This document shows, in pieces, positions 17,326 to 26,052 of a stretch of 64,000 nt of DNA. The notes beneath the pieces were generated by a model. That model did no database searches and was not told the origin of the DNA. It saw nothing but the letters and a program-made list of their open reading frames with translations. Both the position numbers and the translations under genes were made by a program. Source of the stretch: Clostridium sp. KNHs205 (GTDB lineage Bacteria; Bacillota; Clostridia; Lachnospirales; Lachnospiraceae). Position 1 is the first letter of the stretch. The number at the start of each line of letters is the position of its first letter. The stretch is taken from assembly GCF_000702945.1 (NCBI RefSeq), contig NZ_JNLE01000003.1:3643501-3707500 (forward strand), read 5' to 3'.

Positions 17326-18678
17326 ATGAAACTTTTCTTTAATTTATCCCCTGGAGCTGGTAAAAGGTCCAAATTATATACAAGGCTCATTTGCTTTGTA
17401 TTGATTACTGTACTTCTCTTCTCTTATGGGCAGGGATTAAATACTTATGCAGAGACCTCACAGGATACGCAAAAGAGTCAGGAGGCACAGAATAATCAGG
17501 ATACAGAAAATAATCAGGAACAGAAAAGTGATCAAAACACACAGAATAACCAGAATACAAGTAATCAGAATGCCGCGGCAACGGCAGATGCAGCCGCTCT
17601 TGATATTTCCTCTGAATCTGCAGTTCTTATCGAAGGCTCAACTGGAACAATCATTTATGAGAAGAACAAAGATCAAAAAAGAAATCCGGCCAGTATCACT
17701 AAGATAATGACCTTACTGCTTATATTCGAAGCATTGGCATCTGGTAAGATTAAATTAGAGGACCAGGTTTCCGTCAGTGAATATGCAGCCTCAATGGGGG
17801 GATCTCAGGTTTATCTGGAACCATTTGAAACCCAGGACGTAAACACGATGATAAAATGCATCAGTATAGCCAGTGCCAATGATGCTTCGGTAGCAATGGC
17901 AGAGTACATAGCAGGCTCGGAAGAATCCTTTGTAAATATGATGAATGCCAAAGCAAAGGAACTTGGTATGAACAATACCAACTTTGTTAACAGCTGCGGT
18001 CTGGATGTCGATAATCATTATTCTACTGCCTATGATGTTGCCTTAATGTCCAGAGAATTGATAACCAAATATCCGCAAATCAGTGAGTATTCTACAGTCT
18101 GGATGGATACCATAACTCATACCACTAAAAAAGGTCAGAGCGAGTTCGGACTTACCAATACAAATAAACTGATTAAGAGTTATAATGGAATCACAGGCCT
18201 TAAAACCGGTTCTACCAGTCTGGCCAAGTACTGTTTTTCAGCAACTGCCAAAAGAGATGGAATGGATATGATAGCAGTAGTAATGGCTGCACCGGAAACA
18301 AAGGTGCGTTTTAGAGAAGCGGCTAAGATGATGGATTATGGCTTCGCGAACTGCAGTATTTATTCCGATGAGAATACGGATCTGGCTGTCACACCCATAC
18401 CTGTTAAAAAAGGTGTGGCAGACACTTTGAATTACCGCGTAAATGATAAGTTTTCATATCTGTGTCTGAAAGGAACAAATCCTGCCGAAATCACGAAAAC
18501 AGTAACTATAAATGAAAGTGTTTCAGCACCTGTTAAAGAGAATGACAAAGTGGGAGAGGTTACGTATCAGTTGGATGGCAAGACCCTTGGAAAAGTTGAT
18601 ATCGTAGCAGCTGAAAACATTGCTGAAGCAAAATTTAAAGATTATTTTAAAGCTGCTTTTAAGAAATTATTACTATAA
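17326..18678 (+). CDS. dacF: D-alanyl-D-alanine carboxypeptidase (DacF/PBP5 type)
   Basis: 450 residues from ATG 17326 (AAAGGAG 5 bp upstream; the in-frame ATG at 17302 lies inside the leader hairpin). Signal peptide, then a Gln/Asn-rich low-complexity spacer (about 42-90). The S11 peptidase domain follows, with the Ser123-x-x-Lys126 pair in NPASITKIM, Ser183-Ala-Asn185 and the Lys293-Thr-Gly motif. A PBP5 C-terminal domain and a short amphipathic end follow. It trims the terminal D-Ala of peptidoglycan peptides outside the membrane. The dacF label is by similarity; a sporulation role is not proven. Confidence 0.9.
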   Translation: MKLFFNLSPGAGKRSKLYTRLICFVLITVLLFSYGQGLNTYAETSQDTQKSQEAQNNQDTENNQEQKSDQNTQNNQNTSNQNAAATADAAALDISSESAVLIEGSTGTIIYEKNKDQKRNPASITKIMTLLLIFEALASGKIKLEDQVSVSEYAASMGGSQVYLEPFETQDVNTMIKCISIASANDASVAMAEYIAGSEESFVNMMNAKAKELGMNNTNFVNSCGLDVDNHYSTAYDVALMSRELITKYPQISEYSTVWMDTITHTTKKGQSEFGLTNTNKLIKSYNGITGLKTGSTSLAKYCFSATAKRDGMDMIAVVMAAPETKVRFREAAKMMDYGFANCSIYSDENTDLAVTPIPVKKGVADTLNYRVNDKFSYLCLKGTNPAEITKTVTINESVSAPVKENDKVGEVTYQLDGKTLGKVDIVAAENIAEAKFKDYFKAAFKKLLL

Positions 18679-18735
18679 GAAAAAACCGTTATATATAATC
18701 CGACAAAATGAGTACAGCTACAGGTTTTTTAAACT

Positions 18736-18798
18736 ATAGACCGCAGAGGAAGTCTGTGTTATAATTGATAACAGGCTTTCTGGCGGTCTATCCTTTTT
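18736..18798 (+). terminator. Intrinsic terminator after dacF
   Basis: ATAGACCGC-AGAGGAAG pairs with CTTTCTGGCGGTCTAT and is followed by CCTTTTTA. It separates the carboxypeptidase from the phosphoesterase gene. Confidence 0.7.
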
Positions 18799-18890
18799 AT
18801 GGAAAACCAAAGAAAGGCTTAATGAATGTAAGACAGTAAATATAGACTTAAAGTTCGTAAATATATATAATGAATGAAATGAGGGTTTGA

Positions 18891-19769
18891 ATGCTTAAAA
18901 TAATTGGAGTCATAATTCTACTCCTTTTACTGATTGAATACCTGAGGAATCTAAGACCTGAAATCACAGAAGAAATAATAAGTTCAGATAAAATACCCGT
19001 TTCCTTTGACGGCTGCCGGATCGTTATTATAGCAGATTTACATAACTACAGTTATGGTAAGAACAATGAGATATTAAAAAAGCAGATAGACCAGGTCAAA
19101 CCGGACTTCATACTGGTTGCCGGAGATATGCTGGTACGAAAAGCAAAAAATAAATACGAAACAGCATACTCACTGCTTAAAAGTCTATCAAAGAAATATC
19201 CAATCTATTATGGGATGGGGAATCATGAGCAAAGTCTTGCTTCCCAGCAGGAGGAATATGCAAAGCTATACAGGGAATATGAAAAGAACTTAAAAAAAGA
19301 AGGCATTATGTTTCTTGATAATGAGAAAATAACCTTAAGAAGAAAAGGTGAAGATATCAGGATTACAGGTTTATCCATTGGAAAACCCTACTATGGTAAA
19401 TACAAAAAAGTTATAATGCCGGAAGATTATATTGAAAAATCAGTAGGAAAATGTGACAGGCAATGTTATAATATATTGATTGCCCATAATCCAATGTATT
19501 TTACTGATTATGTTGCATATGGAGCGGATCTGGTTATTTCAGGGCATGTTCATGGTGGTATTATAAGGCTTCCTTTTTTAGGAGGAATGCTGTCTCCCCA
19601 ATACAGGTTCTTTCCGAAATACGATGCCGGACGATTTGAAACTGGTGATTGTACCATGCTGATATCCAGAGGTCTGGGACTTCATACCTTAAAATTCCGT
19701 ATTGGTAACAGACCGGAATTAATGACTGTAATACTAAAAGTAAAACAAAATATAGAACAAAATAAGTAA
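18891..19769 (+). CDS. Membrane-anchored metallophosphoesterase (YkuE-like)
   Basis: 292 residues. An N-terminal membrane segment (4-18) is followed by a calcineurin-like phosphoesterase core with ADLHN, GDMLV, GMGNHEQ, IAHNP and SGHVHGGIIRLP, covering the five metal-binding blocks. The active site should face outside if the N-terminal segment is a signal anchor. Substrates of the YkuE group are not well settled. ATG 18891 lies after GAGGGTTTGA. Confidence 0.88.
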   Translation: MLKIIGVIILLLLLIEYLRNLRPEITEEIISSDKIPVSFDGCRIVIIADLHNYSYGKNNEILKKQIDQVKPDFILVAGDMLVRKAKNKYETAYSLLKSLSKKYPIYYGMGNHEQSLASQQEEYAKLYREYEKNLKKEGIMFLDNEKITLRRKGEDIRITGLSIGKPYYGKYKKVIMPEDYIEKSVGKCDRQCYNILIAHNPMYFTDYVAYGADLVISGHVHGGIIRLPFLGGMLSPQYRFFPKYDAGRFETGDCTMLISRGLGLHTLKFRIGNRPELMTVILKVKQNIEQNK

Positions 19770-19897
19770 ATTTACTTATATCTCCCAGGCTTTAAAGTAC
19801 TGAATATTCATTCTTGTCTTATGCAGTTAAGGGAAACGAAATCAACTTATATAGAAACATCTATGGTAAAATGCAAAAAGCAGGAGGAAATACATTT

Positions 19898-20542
19898 ATG
19901 AGAATTGAGTTAATAAGGCTTTTGGCTTCTTTTATAGCAGGTTGTGTCGTAATGATACTTCATGAGTTTCCGAAAGCCTTATTATATAACAGATTAAATC
20001 CCAATCAGGATCCTAAAAAAAAGAGAAATATATATAAAATATATCAATATATTGATCCCATAGGTATGCTATTCTGTTTCACCAACCAGATTGGTTTTTC
20101 TAAGCCCTATATGTACAGGCTTAAGAACAGAAAGAGTAATCTGATGCTTGGAATCTGCGGATTCTCCAGTCTGTTCCTTGTATTTGCAGCAAGTATGATT
20201 TACCTCTATCTTTCAGGTGATTTTACGGCACAGCTCACCATTAATTCAAATGACAGTATACCCACGCTGTTATATCAGATGAGTGTAATATATACTGCAC
20301 TTATCAGTTTTAGCATGCTGCTGATTAATTTATTTCCTGTATCGACCTTTGATATGGGTTTATGTATAGCTGCGAAATCACCCTCAAGATATTTTACAAT
20401 TATTAAAAATGATTATTTTATTAAGGTATTATTGATATTTACTATTATCTTTGGATTTCTGTACGATGTATCTATCAGCATTATATTATTTATTCTGCAA
20501 ATTGCGGACAACCTTAGTAAGGGTTTGCTGCTGATATTTTAG
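19898..20542 (+). CDS. Degenerate site-2-protease-like membrane protein
   Basis: 214 residues from ATG 19898 (AGGAGG at 19881; an upstream in-frame ATG at 19814 has no ribosome site). It has several membrane segments. The layout is that of the M50/FtsYP-type protein usually encoded before scpA: a helix with a His-Glu pair, YIDPIGMLFCF, IGFSKPYMYRLKNRK and a late LINLFPVSTFDMG. However, the zinc motif HExxH is HEFPK and the late Asp motif is altered, so proteolysis seems unlikely. It lies 57 bp before scpA, supporting the family call. Confidence 0.6.
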   Translation: MRIELIRLLASFIAGCVVMILHEFPKALLYNRLNPNQDPKKKRNIYKIYQYIDPIGMLFCFTNQIGFSKPYMYRLKNRKSNLMLGICGFSSLFLVFAASMIYLYLSGDFTAQLTINSNDSIPTLLYQMSVIYTALISFSMLLINLFPVSTFDMGLCIAAKSPSRYFTIIKNDYFIKVLLIFTIIFGFLYDVSISIILFILQIADNLSKGLLLIF

Positions 20543-20599
20543 TGTATTAGATTTGTATTATTATTTAATTCGTATTTAATTCTGCCACGAGAGGTATAT

Positions 20600-21352
20600 A
20601 TGGATATTTCATTTAAGCTGGAAGTCTTTGAAGGTCCACTGGATCTGTTATTACATCTTATTGAAAAAAATAAGGTGAACATTCATGACATTCCGATTGC
20701 TCTTATAACGGAACAGTATCTGGATTATGTAAATCATATGGAAACAAAGGACTTGAATGTCATGAGCGAGTTTTTGGTTATGGCAGCTACCCTTTTGAAC
20801 ATAAAATCAAAAATGCTTCTGCCAAAGGATGAAAAACTTGGAAAAGAAGAAGAGGATCCGAGACAGGAACTGGTTGAAAGACTTTTGGAATATAAGATGT
20901 ATAAATATATTTCTTTGGAACTAAAAGACCGTGAACTGGATGCAGGACGAGCATTCTATAAGAATCCAAGTATTCCGGAGGAAATTAAGAGTTATGAGGA
21001 GAAAGTGGATGTTTCACTTCTTCTTTCAGACTTAACCCTTGCCAAGCTGCATCGTATTTTTGAAACTGTTATAAAGCGGCAGGTGGATAAGATTGACCCT
21101 ATTCGTAGTAAATTCGGACGTATTGAAAAAGAAGAAGGTAATCTCTCTGATAAAATGGATGAAATTCAAAAGTATGCCAGATTGCATAAGACTTTTTCCT
21201 TTTATCAGCTGCTCATGGGGCAGAGGGATAAGATTGAAATCATTGTTACGTTCCTTGGAATACTTGAACTTATGAAGACAGGTGAGATCCATATTCAGCA
21301 AGACAATCTATTTGATGATATTATGATTACATATAAAGAAGTGGTAGTGTGA
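20600..21352 (+). CDS. scpA: Segregation and condensation protein A
   Basis: 250 residues. The kleisin signature is present: FKLEVFEGPLDLLLHLIEKN at the start, KVNIHDIPIALITEQYLDY, FLVMAATLLNIKSKMLLP and a C-terminal winged helix ending LELMKTGEIHIQQDNLFDDI. ScpA bridges the Smc heads and recruits ScpB in the chromosome-organising condensin. The next gene, scpB, starts 41 bp later. Confidence 0.97.
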   Translation: MDISFKLEVFEGPLDLLLHLIEKNKVNIHDIPIALITEQYLDYVNHMETKDLNVMSEFLVMAATLLNIKSKMLLPKDEKLGKEEEDPRQELVERLLEYKMYKYISLELKDRELDAGRAFYKNPSIPEEIKSYEEKVDVSLLLSDLTLAKLHRIFETVIKRQVDKIDPIRSKFGRIEKEEGNLSDKMDEIQKYARLHKTFSFYQLLMGQRDKIEIIVTFLGILELMKTGEIHIQQDNLFDDIMITYKEVVV

Positions 21353-21393
21353 GGTAGCCGGTACCAGGCCGGATACACAGAAAAGAGGTTATA

Positions 21394-21963
21394 ATGGAAA
21401 TTAATCAGGTGAAGGCAGCTATAGAAGCCATTCTGTTTACCATGGGCGAGGCTGTGGAACTGGATAGGTTATCTGCAGCTTTAGGGCATGATAAAGATAC
21501 CATTCGTAAAATTGTGCATTCCATGATGGATGAATATAGCGCTGAAGAGAGAGGTATTCAAATTATTGAATTAGACGATTCTTTTCAGTTATGTACCAAA
21601 ACTCAGCTTTATGATTATCTGATAAAGATTACACATGTGCCGAAGAAGCACATTCTGACAGATGTTTTGTTAGAAACCTTATCTATCATCGCCTACAAGC
21701 AGCCTATAACAAAACTGGAGATTGAAGCAATAAGAGGAGTAAAGTCCGATCATGCTGTTAATAAACTCATTGAGTATAGTCTGGTGGGTGAAGTAGGCAG
21801 AATGGATGCACCGGGACGCCCAATTCTCTTTGGTACAACAGAGGAATTCTTAAGAAGTTTTGGAATTCATTCCTTAGAGGATCTGCCGGTTATTGCTACA
21901 GATAAGGTGGAAGACTTTAAGCTGGAAGCCGAGGAAGAGGTTCAGCTAAAACTTGATATATAA
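21394..21963 (+). CDS. scpB: Segregation and condensation protein B
   Basis: 189 residues with two winged-helix units. Signatures: KAAIEAILFTMGEAVELDRL, GIQIIELDDSFQLCTK, TLSIIAYKQPITKLEIEAIRG and GRPILFGTTEEFLRSFGI. ScpB dimers cap the ScpA-Smc complex. AAGAGG precedes the ATG. A strong intrinsic terminator follows. Confidence 0.97.
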   Translation: MEINQVKAAIEAILFTMGEAVELDRLSAALGHDKDTIRKIVHSMMDEYSAEERGIQIIELDDSFQLCTKTQLYDYLIKITHVPKKHILTDVLLETLSIIAYKQPITKLEIEAIRGVKSDHAVNKLIEYSLVGEVGRMDAPGRPILFGTTEEFLRSFGIHSLEDLPVIATDKVEDFKLEAEEEVQLKLDI

Positions 21964-22053
21964 TATATAAAAGTACCTTATAAGAAGGAAAGAGGCTGGT
22001 TTTATAAACCCGGCACATGTATCCTTCAAACACACTCAGGTGCTAACTTGCAG

Positions 22054-22112
22054 AAGCTGCAGGATTTTCTCAAAGTAATTGACTTTGAAAATCCGACAGC
22101 TTTTTTATTTTT
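22054..22112 (+). terminator. Intrinsic terminator after scpB
   Basis: AAGCTGCAGGATTTTCTCAAAGT pairs with ACTTTGAAAATCCGACAGCTT (loop AATTG, small internal mismatch), followed by TTTTTATTTTT. Confidence 0.9.
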
Positions 22113-22136
22113 GACTTCAGCAAATTAATGACCTTC

Positions 22137-22166
22137 TGAGTAATCAGCGTATCTTTGGATATAATA
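22137..22166 (+). promoter_or_regulatory. Candidate promoter of the germination operon
   Basis: TGAGTA (22137-22142), 17-bp spacer, TATAATA (22160-22166). The boxes resemble both a sigma-A -10 and the sigma-G pattern (TGAATA / CATACTA). A forespore sigma would fit ger genes, but the match is partial. Confidence 0.35.
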
Positions 22167-22205
22167 CCAGATATATGAAAATGATGAAAACCTAAGGAGG
22201 CATAA

Positions 22206-23750
22206 ATGACCCTTTTGCATGACGATTATAACCGCATAACGGCACTTTTTTCCAAGAAACTGGATGAAAATATAGATACCCTCTGCGCATTGTTCGAGGA
22301 CTGTGCCGATGTGGTAAAGAGAAAACTGAGTGTGGGTTCCGTTAATATGGTGGATATATATGTTATCTATGTTGACAACATGATTGACAAAGAATTACTT
22401 GAAATGAATACTCTTCAGCAGATATTCAGGGATTTGGAGGATATGCCTGCCACAGGGCAATTTGAATATATCAAGGAAAAGGGTATTCAGACAGTAGATC
22501 TAACCGAAGTATCTACAATTCCAGAGATAGTAGGGCAGATACTTTCGGGTGATACTATTATACTGGTAGACGGCTATGATAAGGCACTTAAAGTATCTGT
22601 AAGAAAAATGCCCAACCGTGGTGTTCCCACCAGTGAAAACGAAGTTGCTGTGAGAGGCTCCAAAGAAAGTTTTAGTGAAGCTTTCTTTATAAACCGGGTG
22701 TTGTTAAGAAGAAGAATAAAAGATACAAATCTTAAGATAAAACAGACGAAAGTGGGTACAAGAACTGCTACTGATGTAGCTATCTGCTATCTGGAAGGAG
22801 TAGCAAGACCGGAAGTAGTAGCAGAAATTGAACGCAGATTAAAGAAATATACAATTGACGGTATATTTGACAGCGGAATGTTGGAACAGCTTACTGAACG
22901 CAATACCTATTCTCCCTTTCCGGAATTCCAATCCACAGAAAGGCCTGATAAAGCAGCCTCCGCTATTTTGGAAGGCAGAGTCGTTCTAATCGTGGATAAT
23001 TCACCTATTGTACTGTTGCTGCCCACCACCTTAAATTCCTTTTTCCAGGCTTCTGACGATGCCTATACCAGATGGGAAGTAGCTACCTTTTTAAGGCTTC
23101 TCCGTTATATAGGTGCATTTATAACCATTGCCTTACCCGGACTTTATGTGGCAGTAATTAACTTTAATGCAGAACTTTTATCCCCTGCCATGGCCTTGTC
23201 CTTTGCAGCTGCCAGAGGTGGTGTTCCTTTTTCGGTGCTGGTGGAAGTAATTATTATGGAAATCAGTTTTCAGATGTTATTGGAAGCCGGTATCAGATTG
23301 CCCGGGCCTATGGGCGGAACTCTTGGTATCGTTGGTGGCTTGATTATCGGTGATGCAGCAGTAAATGCCAATATTGTCAGCCCAATTGTCGTTATTGTAA
23401 TTGCCTTAACAGCAATCTCTGCATTTACGGTTCCCAATGAGCCTTTTGCTTCTGCCTTTCGAATAGTTCGGTATTTTATTTTGATCTTATCATCTTTCCT
23501 GGGGCTTTTCGGATTTATCATGGGAGTTATTTTGTTACTGATACATCTGGGCGGATTAAAAAGCTTTGGCATTCCTTATCTGGTTCCTTTTGCTGCTTCA
23601 GGAATCAATCAGGGCTCCGATACAAAGGATGGAATGGTGCGGTTCCCTTTTCGAAACCTTAAGAGACGCCCCTTATTTGCCATGAAAGACGAAAGAACCC
23701 GGCTGGTTACCAATGAAAACGATGATAATAAGGAGAAGGGAGCGGAGTAA
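22206..23750 (+). CDS. gerAA: Spore germination protein, GerAA family
   Basis: 514 residues. A soluble N-terminal domain (about 1-240; VNMVDIYVIYVDNMIDKELL, GDTIILVDGYDKALKVSVR) precedes the membrane region (about 260-460) with ILEGRVVLIVDNSPIVLLLP, EAGIRLPGPMGGTLGIVGGL and a Lys/Arg-rich tail. GerAA is the ion-channel subunit of a germinant receptor in the spore inner membrane. AAGGAGG precedes the ATG, and the partner gene starts 2 bp after its stop. Confidence 0.93.
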   Translation: MTLLHDDYNRITALFSKKLDENIDTLCALFEDCADVVKRKLSVGSVNMVDIYVIYVDNMIDKELLEMNTLQQIFRDLEDMPATGQFEYIKEKGIQTVDLTEVSTIPEIVGQILSGDTIILVDGYDKALKVSVRKMPNRGVPTSENEVAVRGSKESFSEAFFINRVLLRRRIKDTNLKIKQTKVGTRTATDVAICYLEGVARPEVVAEIERRLKKYTIDGIFDSGMLEQLTERNTYSPFPEFQSTERPDKAASAILEGRVVLIVDNSPIVLLLPTTLNSFFQASDDAYTRWEVATFLRLLRYIGAFITIALPGLYVAVINFNAELLSPAMALSFAAARGGVPFSVLVEVIIMEISFQMLLEAGIRLPGPMGGTLGIVGGLIIGDAAVNANIVSPIVVIVIALTAISAFTVPNEPFASAFRIVRYFILILSSFLGLFGFIMGVILLLIHLGGLKSFGIPYLVPFAASGINQGSDTKDGMVRFPFRNLKRRPLFAMKDERTRLVTNENDDNKEKGAE

Positions 23751-23752
23751 TA

Positions 23753-25978
23753 ATGTTTGCAGAAAACGATAAGATATCTTTAAGACAGTTTAACAGGCTT
23801 CTTATATTTGAACTTTTCAGCGTATCCGGAATAGTGATACCTAATATTGCGGCAGGTGCGGCGGGAAGGGATGGTTTGCTCTCAATTTGCCTGGGAACAC
23901 TATATGCTTTTCTTTATGGTTATGTAATTCTTTATCTATGCAGACAGACAGGTGGACGTTATCTTAATTTCTGTGATGATAATTTTGGAAGGTTCGTGAC
24001 CTTTTTTGTAGGTATACCATACATTATTAAGCTCTTTTTCTGCCTTGTATTCTCTGCACGGCTGTTCGGGCAGATTATTAACCAGACCTTATTGGCTGAT
24101 ACCGATAACAGAATTATCATTTTGTTTCTTTTAATCGTTTCTGCCTATGCCGCTTCAAAAGGGTTAGAAGTAAGAGCAAGGATTACAGAAGTAATTTTCT
24201 TTCTGGTAATTGTACCAATCTTCCTCTTTTTGCTTTTAGGACTGCGTAAAGTTGATCCGGGTAATCTTACACCTCTTTTCACGGAGAGTTTTGAAGATAT
24301 AGGGTTTGGCAGTTATCAAATCCTTATCGCTTATAGTGCTTTGGAATTGATGATATTTTCCATACCTTTGATACACTTTAGACAAGGAGATATTAAGAGA
24401 GGGAAGAAGCTCTACAGTTATGTTGCAAAAGCACTTACAATAACCGGAATATTAAATATCCTTATGTATATAGTTACAATGGGTATGTTAGGCAGAATCG
24501 AAACAGGCGGCAAACTGTGGTCAGCAATTTATACTTTCCAGATGGTAAGGCTGCCCGGTGGCTTTCTGCAGAGACAGGATGCGTTTATACTTTCTTTATG
24601 GCTTCTTGGAATCTTTACCTTAACCGGTGGGTTATTCTATTATTTAAGTTATATTACCGGACATATTACGAAACTATCCAACCGCAACTATTTATTGGTG
24701 CCATTTATACTACTAGTCTTTGGAGCCTCCGTCATACCAATTGAAACAGAACAGTTTTTTATGTATTTTAAGAAATATATGATGTACATTGGGATGCCTC
24801 AATCCATCATAATACCCTTACTGGTGGCAGGTACTGGTAAGTTGAAGAAATTTATCAATAGAAAAGTTGTTGCCAATACGATCTTAGTTTTATTTATATC
24901 CCTTACCGGCTTTACCTTAACAGGCTGCAGTGATATGACAGAAATAGAAGACAGGAACTTTATACAGGCTGTTGGAATTGATATACTGGGTGAGGATATG
25001 TTAGAGGTTTATTATATCCTTCCGGATTTAAAAGCACTTACAGAGCAGGGTGCGGAAGACCCAAAGAAACTAACCTTGAATTTTAAGAACAAAGATTTCT
25101 CCGAAATAGAAGAAGATTATGGGAGAGAAAATAATAAACGACTTGATTTCAGCCAGCTTAAAACGATAATACTTGGAGAAAGCATAACAAAAAACCAAGA
25201 GATTATGTCATCCTTTCTCTCCTATGTAGAGAATAAGTATGAAATCGGACGCAATACATTAGTATTTCTCTCAGATAGTACCGCGAAGAGCATTATTGAG
25301 CTAAATGGTGATGTTGAAGGAGGAATTGGTGATTATCTGTCCCAGTTAAGCAGAGTTAATTTAAGAAACAACGGTATTAAAGAAATAGATATAGGCGATT
25401 TGATTCTGGCAAGAAATGAAGGTGATTTAAGCGTAATTATTCCGGTGCTTAAAAATGCTGACAAGAAGGTAGTTGTATCCGGCCTTGGAATCTTCTCAGA
25501 GGGATCAATCAACTATCTTGCAAATGAAAAAGAAAGTGATTTCATTTATTATGCCAGCGGTTTTGGTAAAAATAAAATCCTGTATCTGCCGCCGGATGAA
25601 AAAGACGGACCTCCTAAGTATGTTATAAAAATAAACAGGCTTATACGTACTATGGAATTTTACGAAGAAGCAGGAAAACCTTACCTGTCCATGTTGGTAG
25701 AAGGATATGCGTCTATTCAGAAAGGTGCACAACAGCAACAGGATGAAAGTAAGAGTGACACTATTGAGAGAATTGAAGAGGAATGCAATTCCTATGTCAG
25801 AGATAATATCGGAACCACAATAAAAGCAATAAGTCTGGGCAATGGTATTGATTTCATTAATTTATACCGAATGACAGGTTACCGGGATCGAAGTATCTGG
25901 TTAAATTACCGCGATAAGCAAAAGGAATTCTTAAAAGAGCTGACAGTAAATCTTACAGTAGATTTCCATATACAATAA
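23753..25978 (+). CDS. GerAB-GerAC fusion protein
   Basis: 741 residues in one uninterrupted frame. Residues 1 to about 370 are a GerAB permease with about ten helices (ISLRQFNRLLIFELFSVSG at the start, PLLVAGTGKLKKF at its end). Without a stop it runs into a complete GerAC: a hydrophobic stretch (374-390), lipobox LTGC with Cys392, the family start SDMTEIEDRNFIQAVGIDI and the three-domain C-terminal body ending VNLTVDFHIQ. Normally these are two genes. A TTG about 30 codons before Cys392 could be an internal start but has a poor ribosome site. If Cys392 is lipidated and cut, the two parts would separate after translation. Confidence 0.9.
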   Translation: MFAENDKISLRQFNRLLIFELFSVSGIVIPNIAAGAAGRDGLLSICLGTLYAFLYGYVILYLCRQTGGRYLNFCDDNFGRFVTFFVGIPYIIKLFFCLVFSARLFGQIINQTLLADTDNRIIILFLLIVSAYAASKGLEVRARITEVIFFLVIVPIFLFLLLGLRKVDPGNLTPLFTESFEDIGFGSYQILIAYSALELMIFSIPLIHFRQGDIKRGKKLYSYVAKALTITGILNILMYIVTMGMLGRIETGGKLWSAIYTFQMVRLPGGFLQRQDAFILSLWLLGIFTLTGGLFYYLSYITGHITKLSNRNYLLVPFILLVFGASVIPIETEQFFMYFKKYMMYIGMPQSIIIPLLVAGTGKLKKFINRKVVANTILVLFISLTGFTLTGCSDMTEIEDRNFIQAVGIDILGEDMLEVYYILPDLKALTEQGAEDPKKLTLNFKNKDFSEIEEDYGRENNKRLDFSQLKTIILGESITKNQEIMSSFLSYVENKYEIGRNTLVFLSDSTAKSIIELNGDVEGGIGDYLSQLSRVNLRNNGIKEIDIGDLILARNEGDLSVIIPVLKNADKKVVVSGLGIFSEGSINYLANEKESDFIYYASGFGKNKILYLPPDEKDGPPKYVIKINRLIRTMEFYEEAGKPYLSMLVEGYASIQKGAQQQQDESKSDTIERIEEECNSYVRDNIGTTIKAISLGNGIDFINLYRMTGYRDRSIWLNYRDKQKEFLKELTVNLTVDFHIQ

Positions 25979-26052
25979 ATTGCGTGAAGTAACTTTCACA
26001 GTCAATACGGTCCGAAGACACTTGGTGTGTTATTTGCAGAAAAAGTGCCGTT

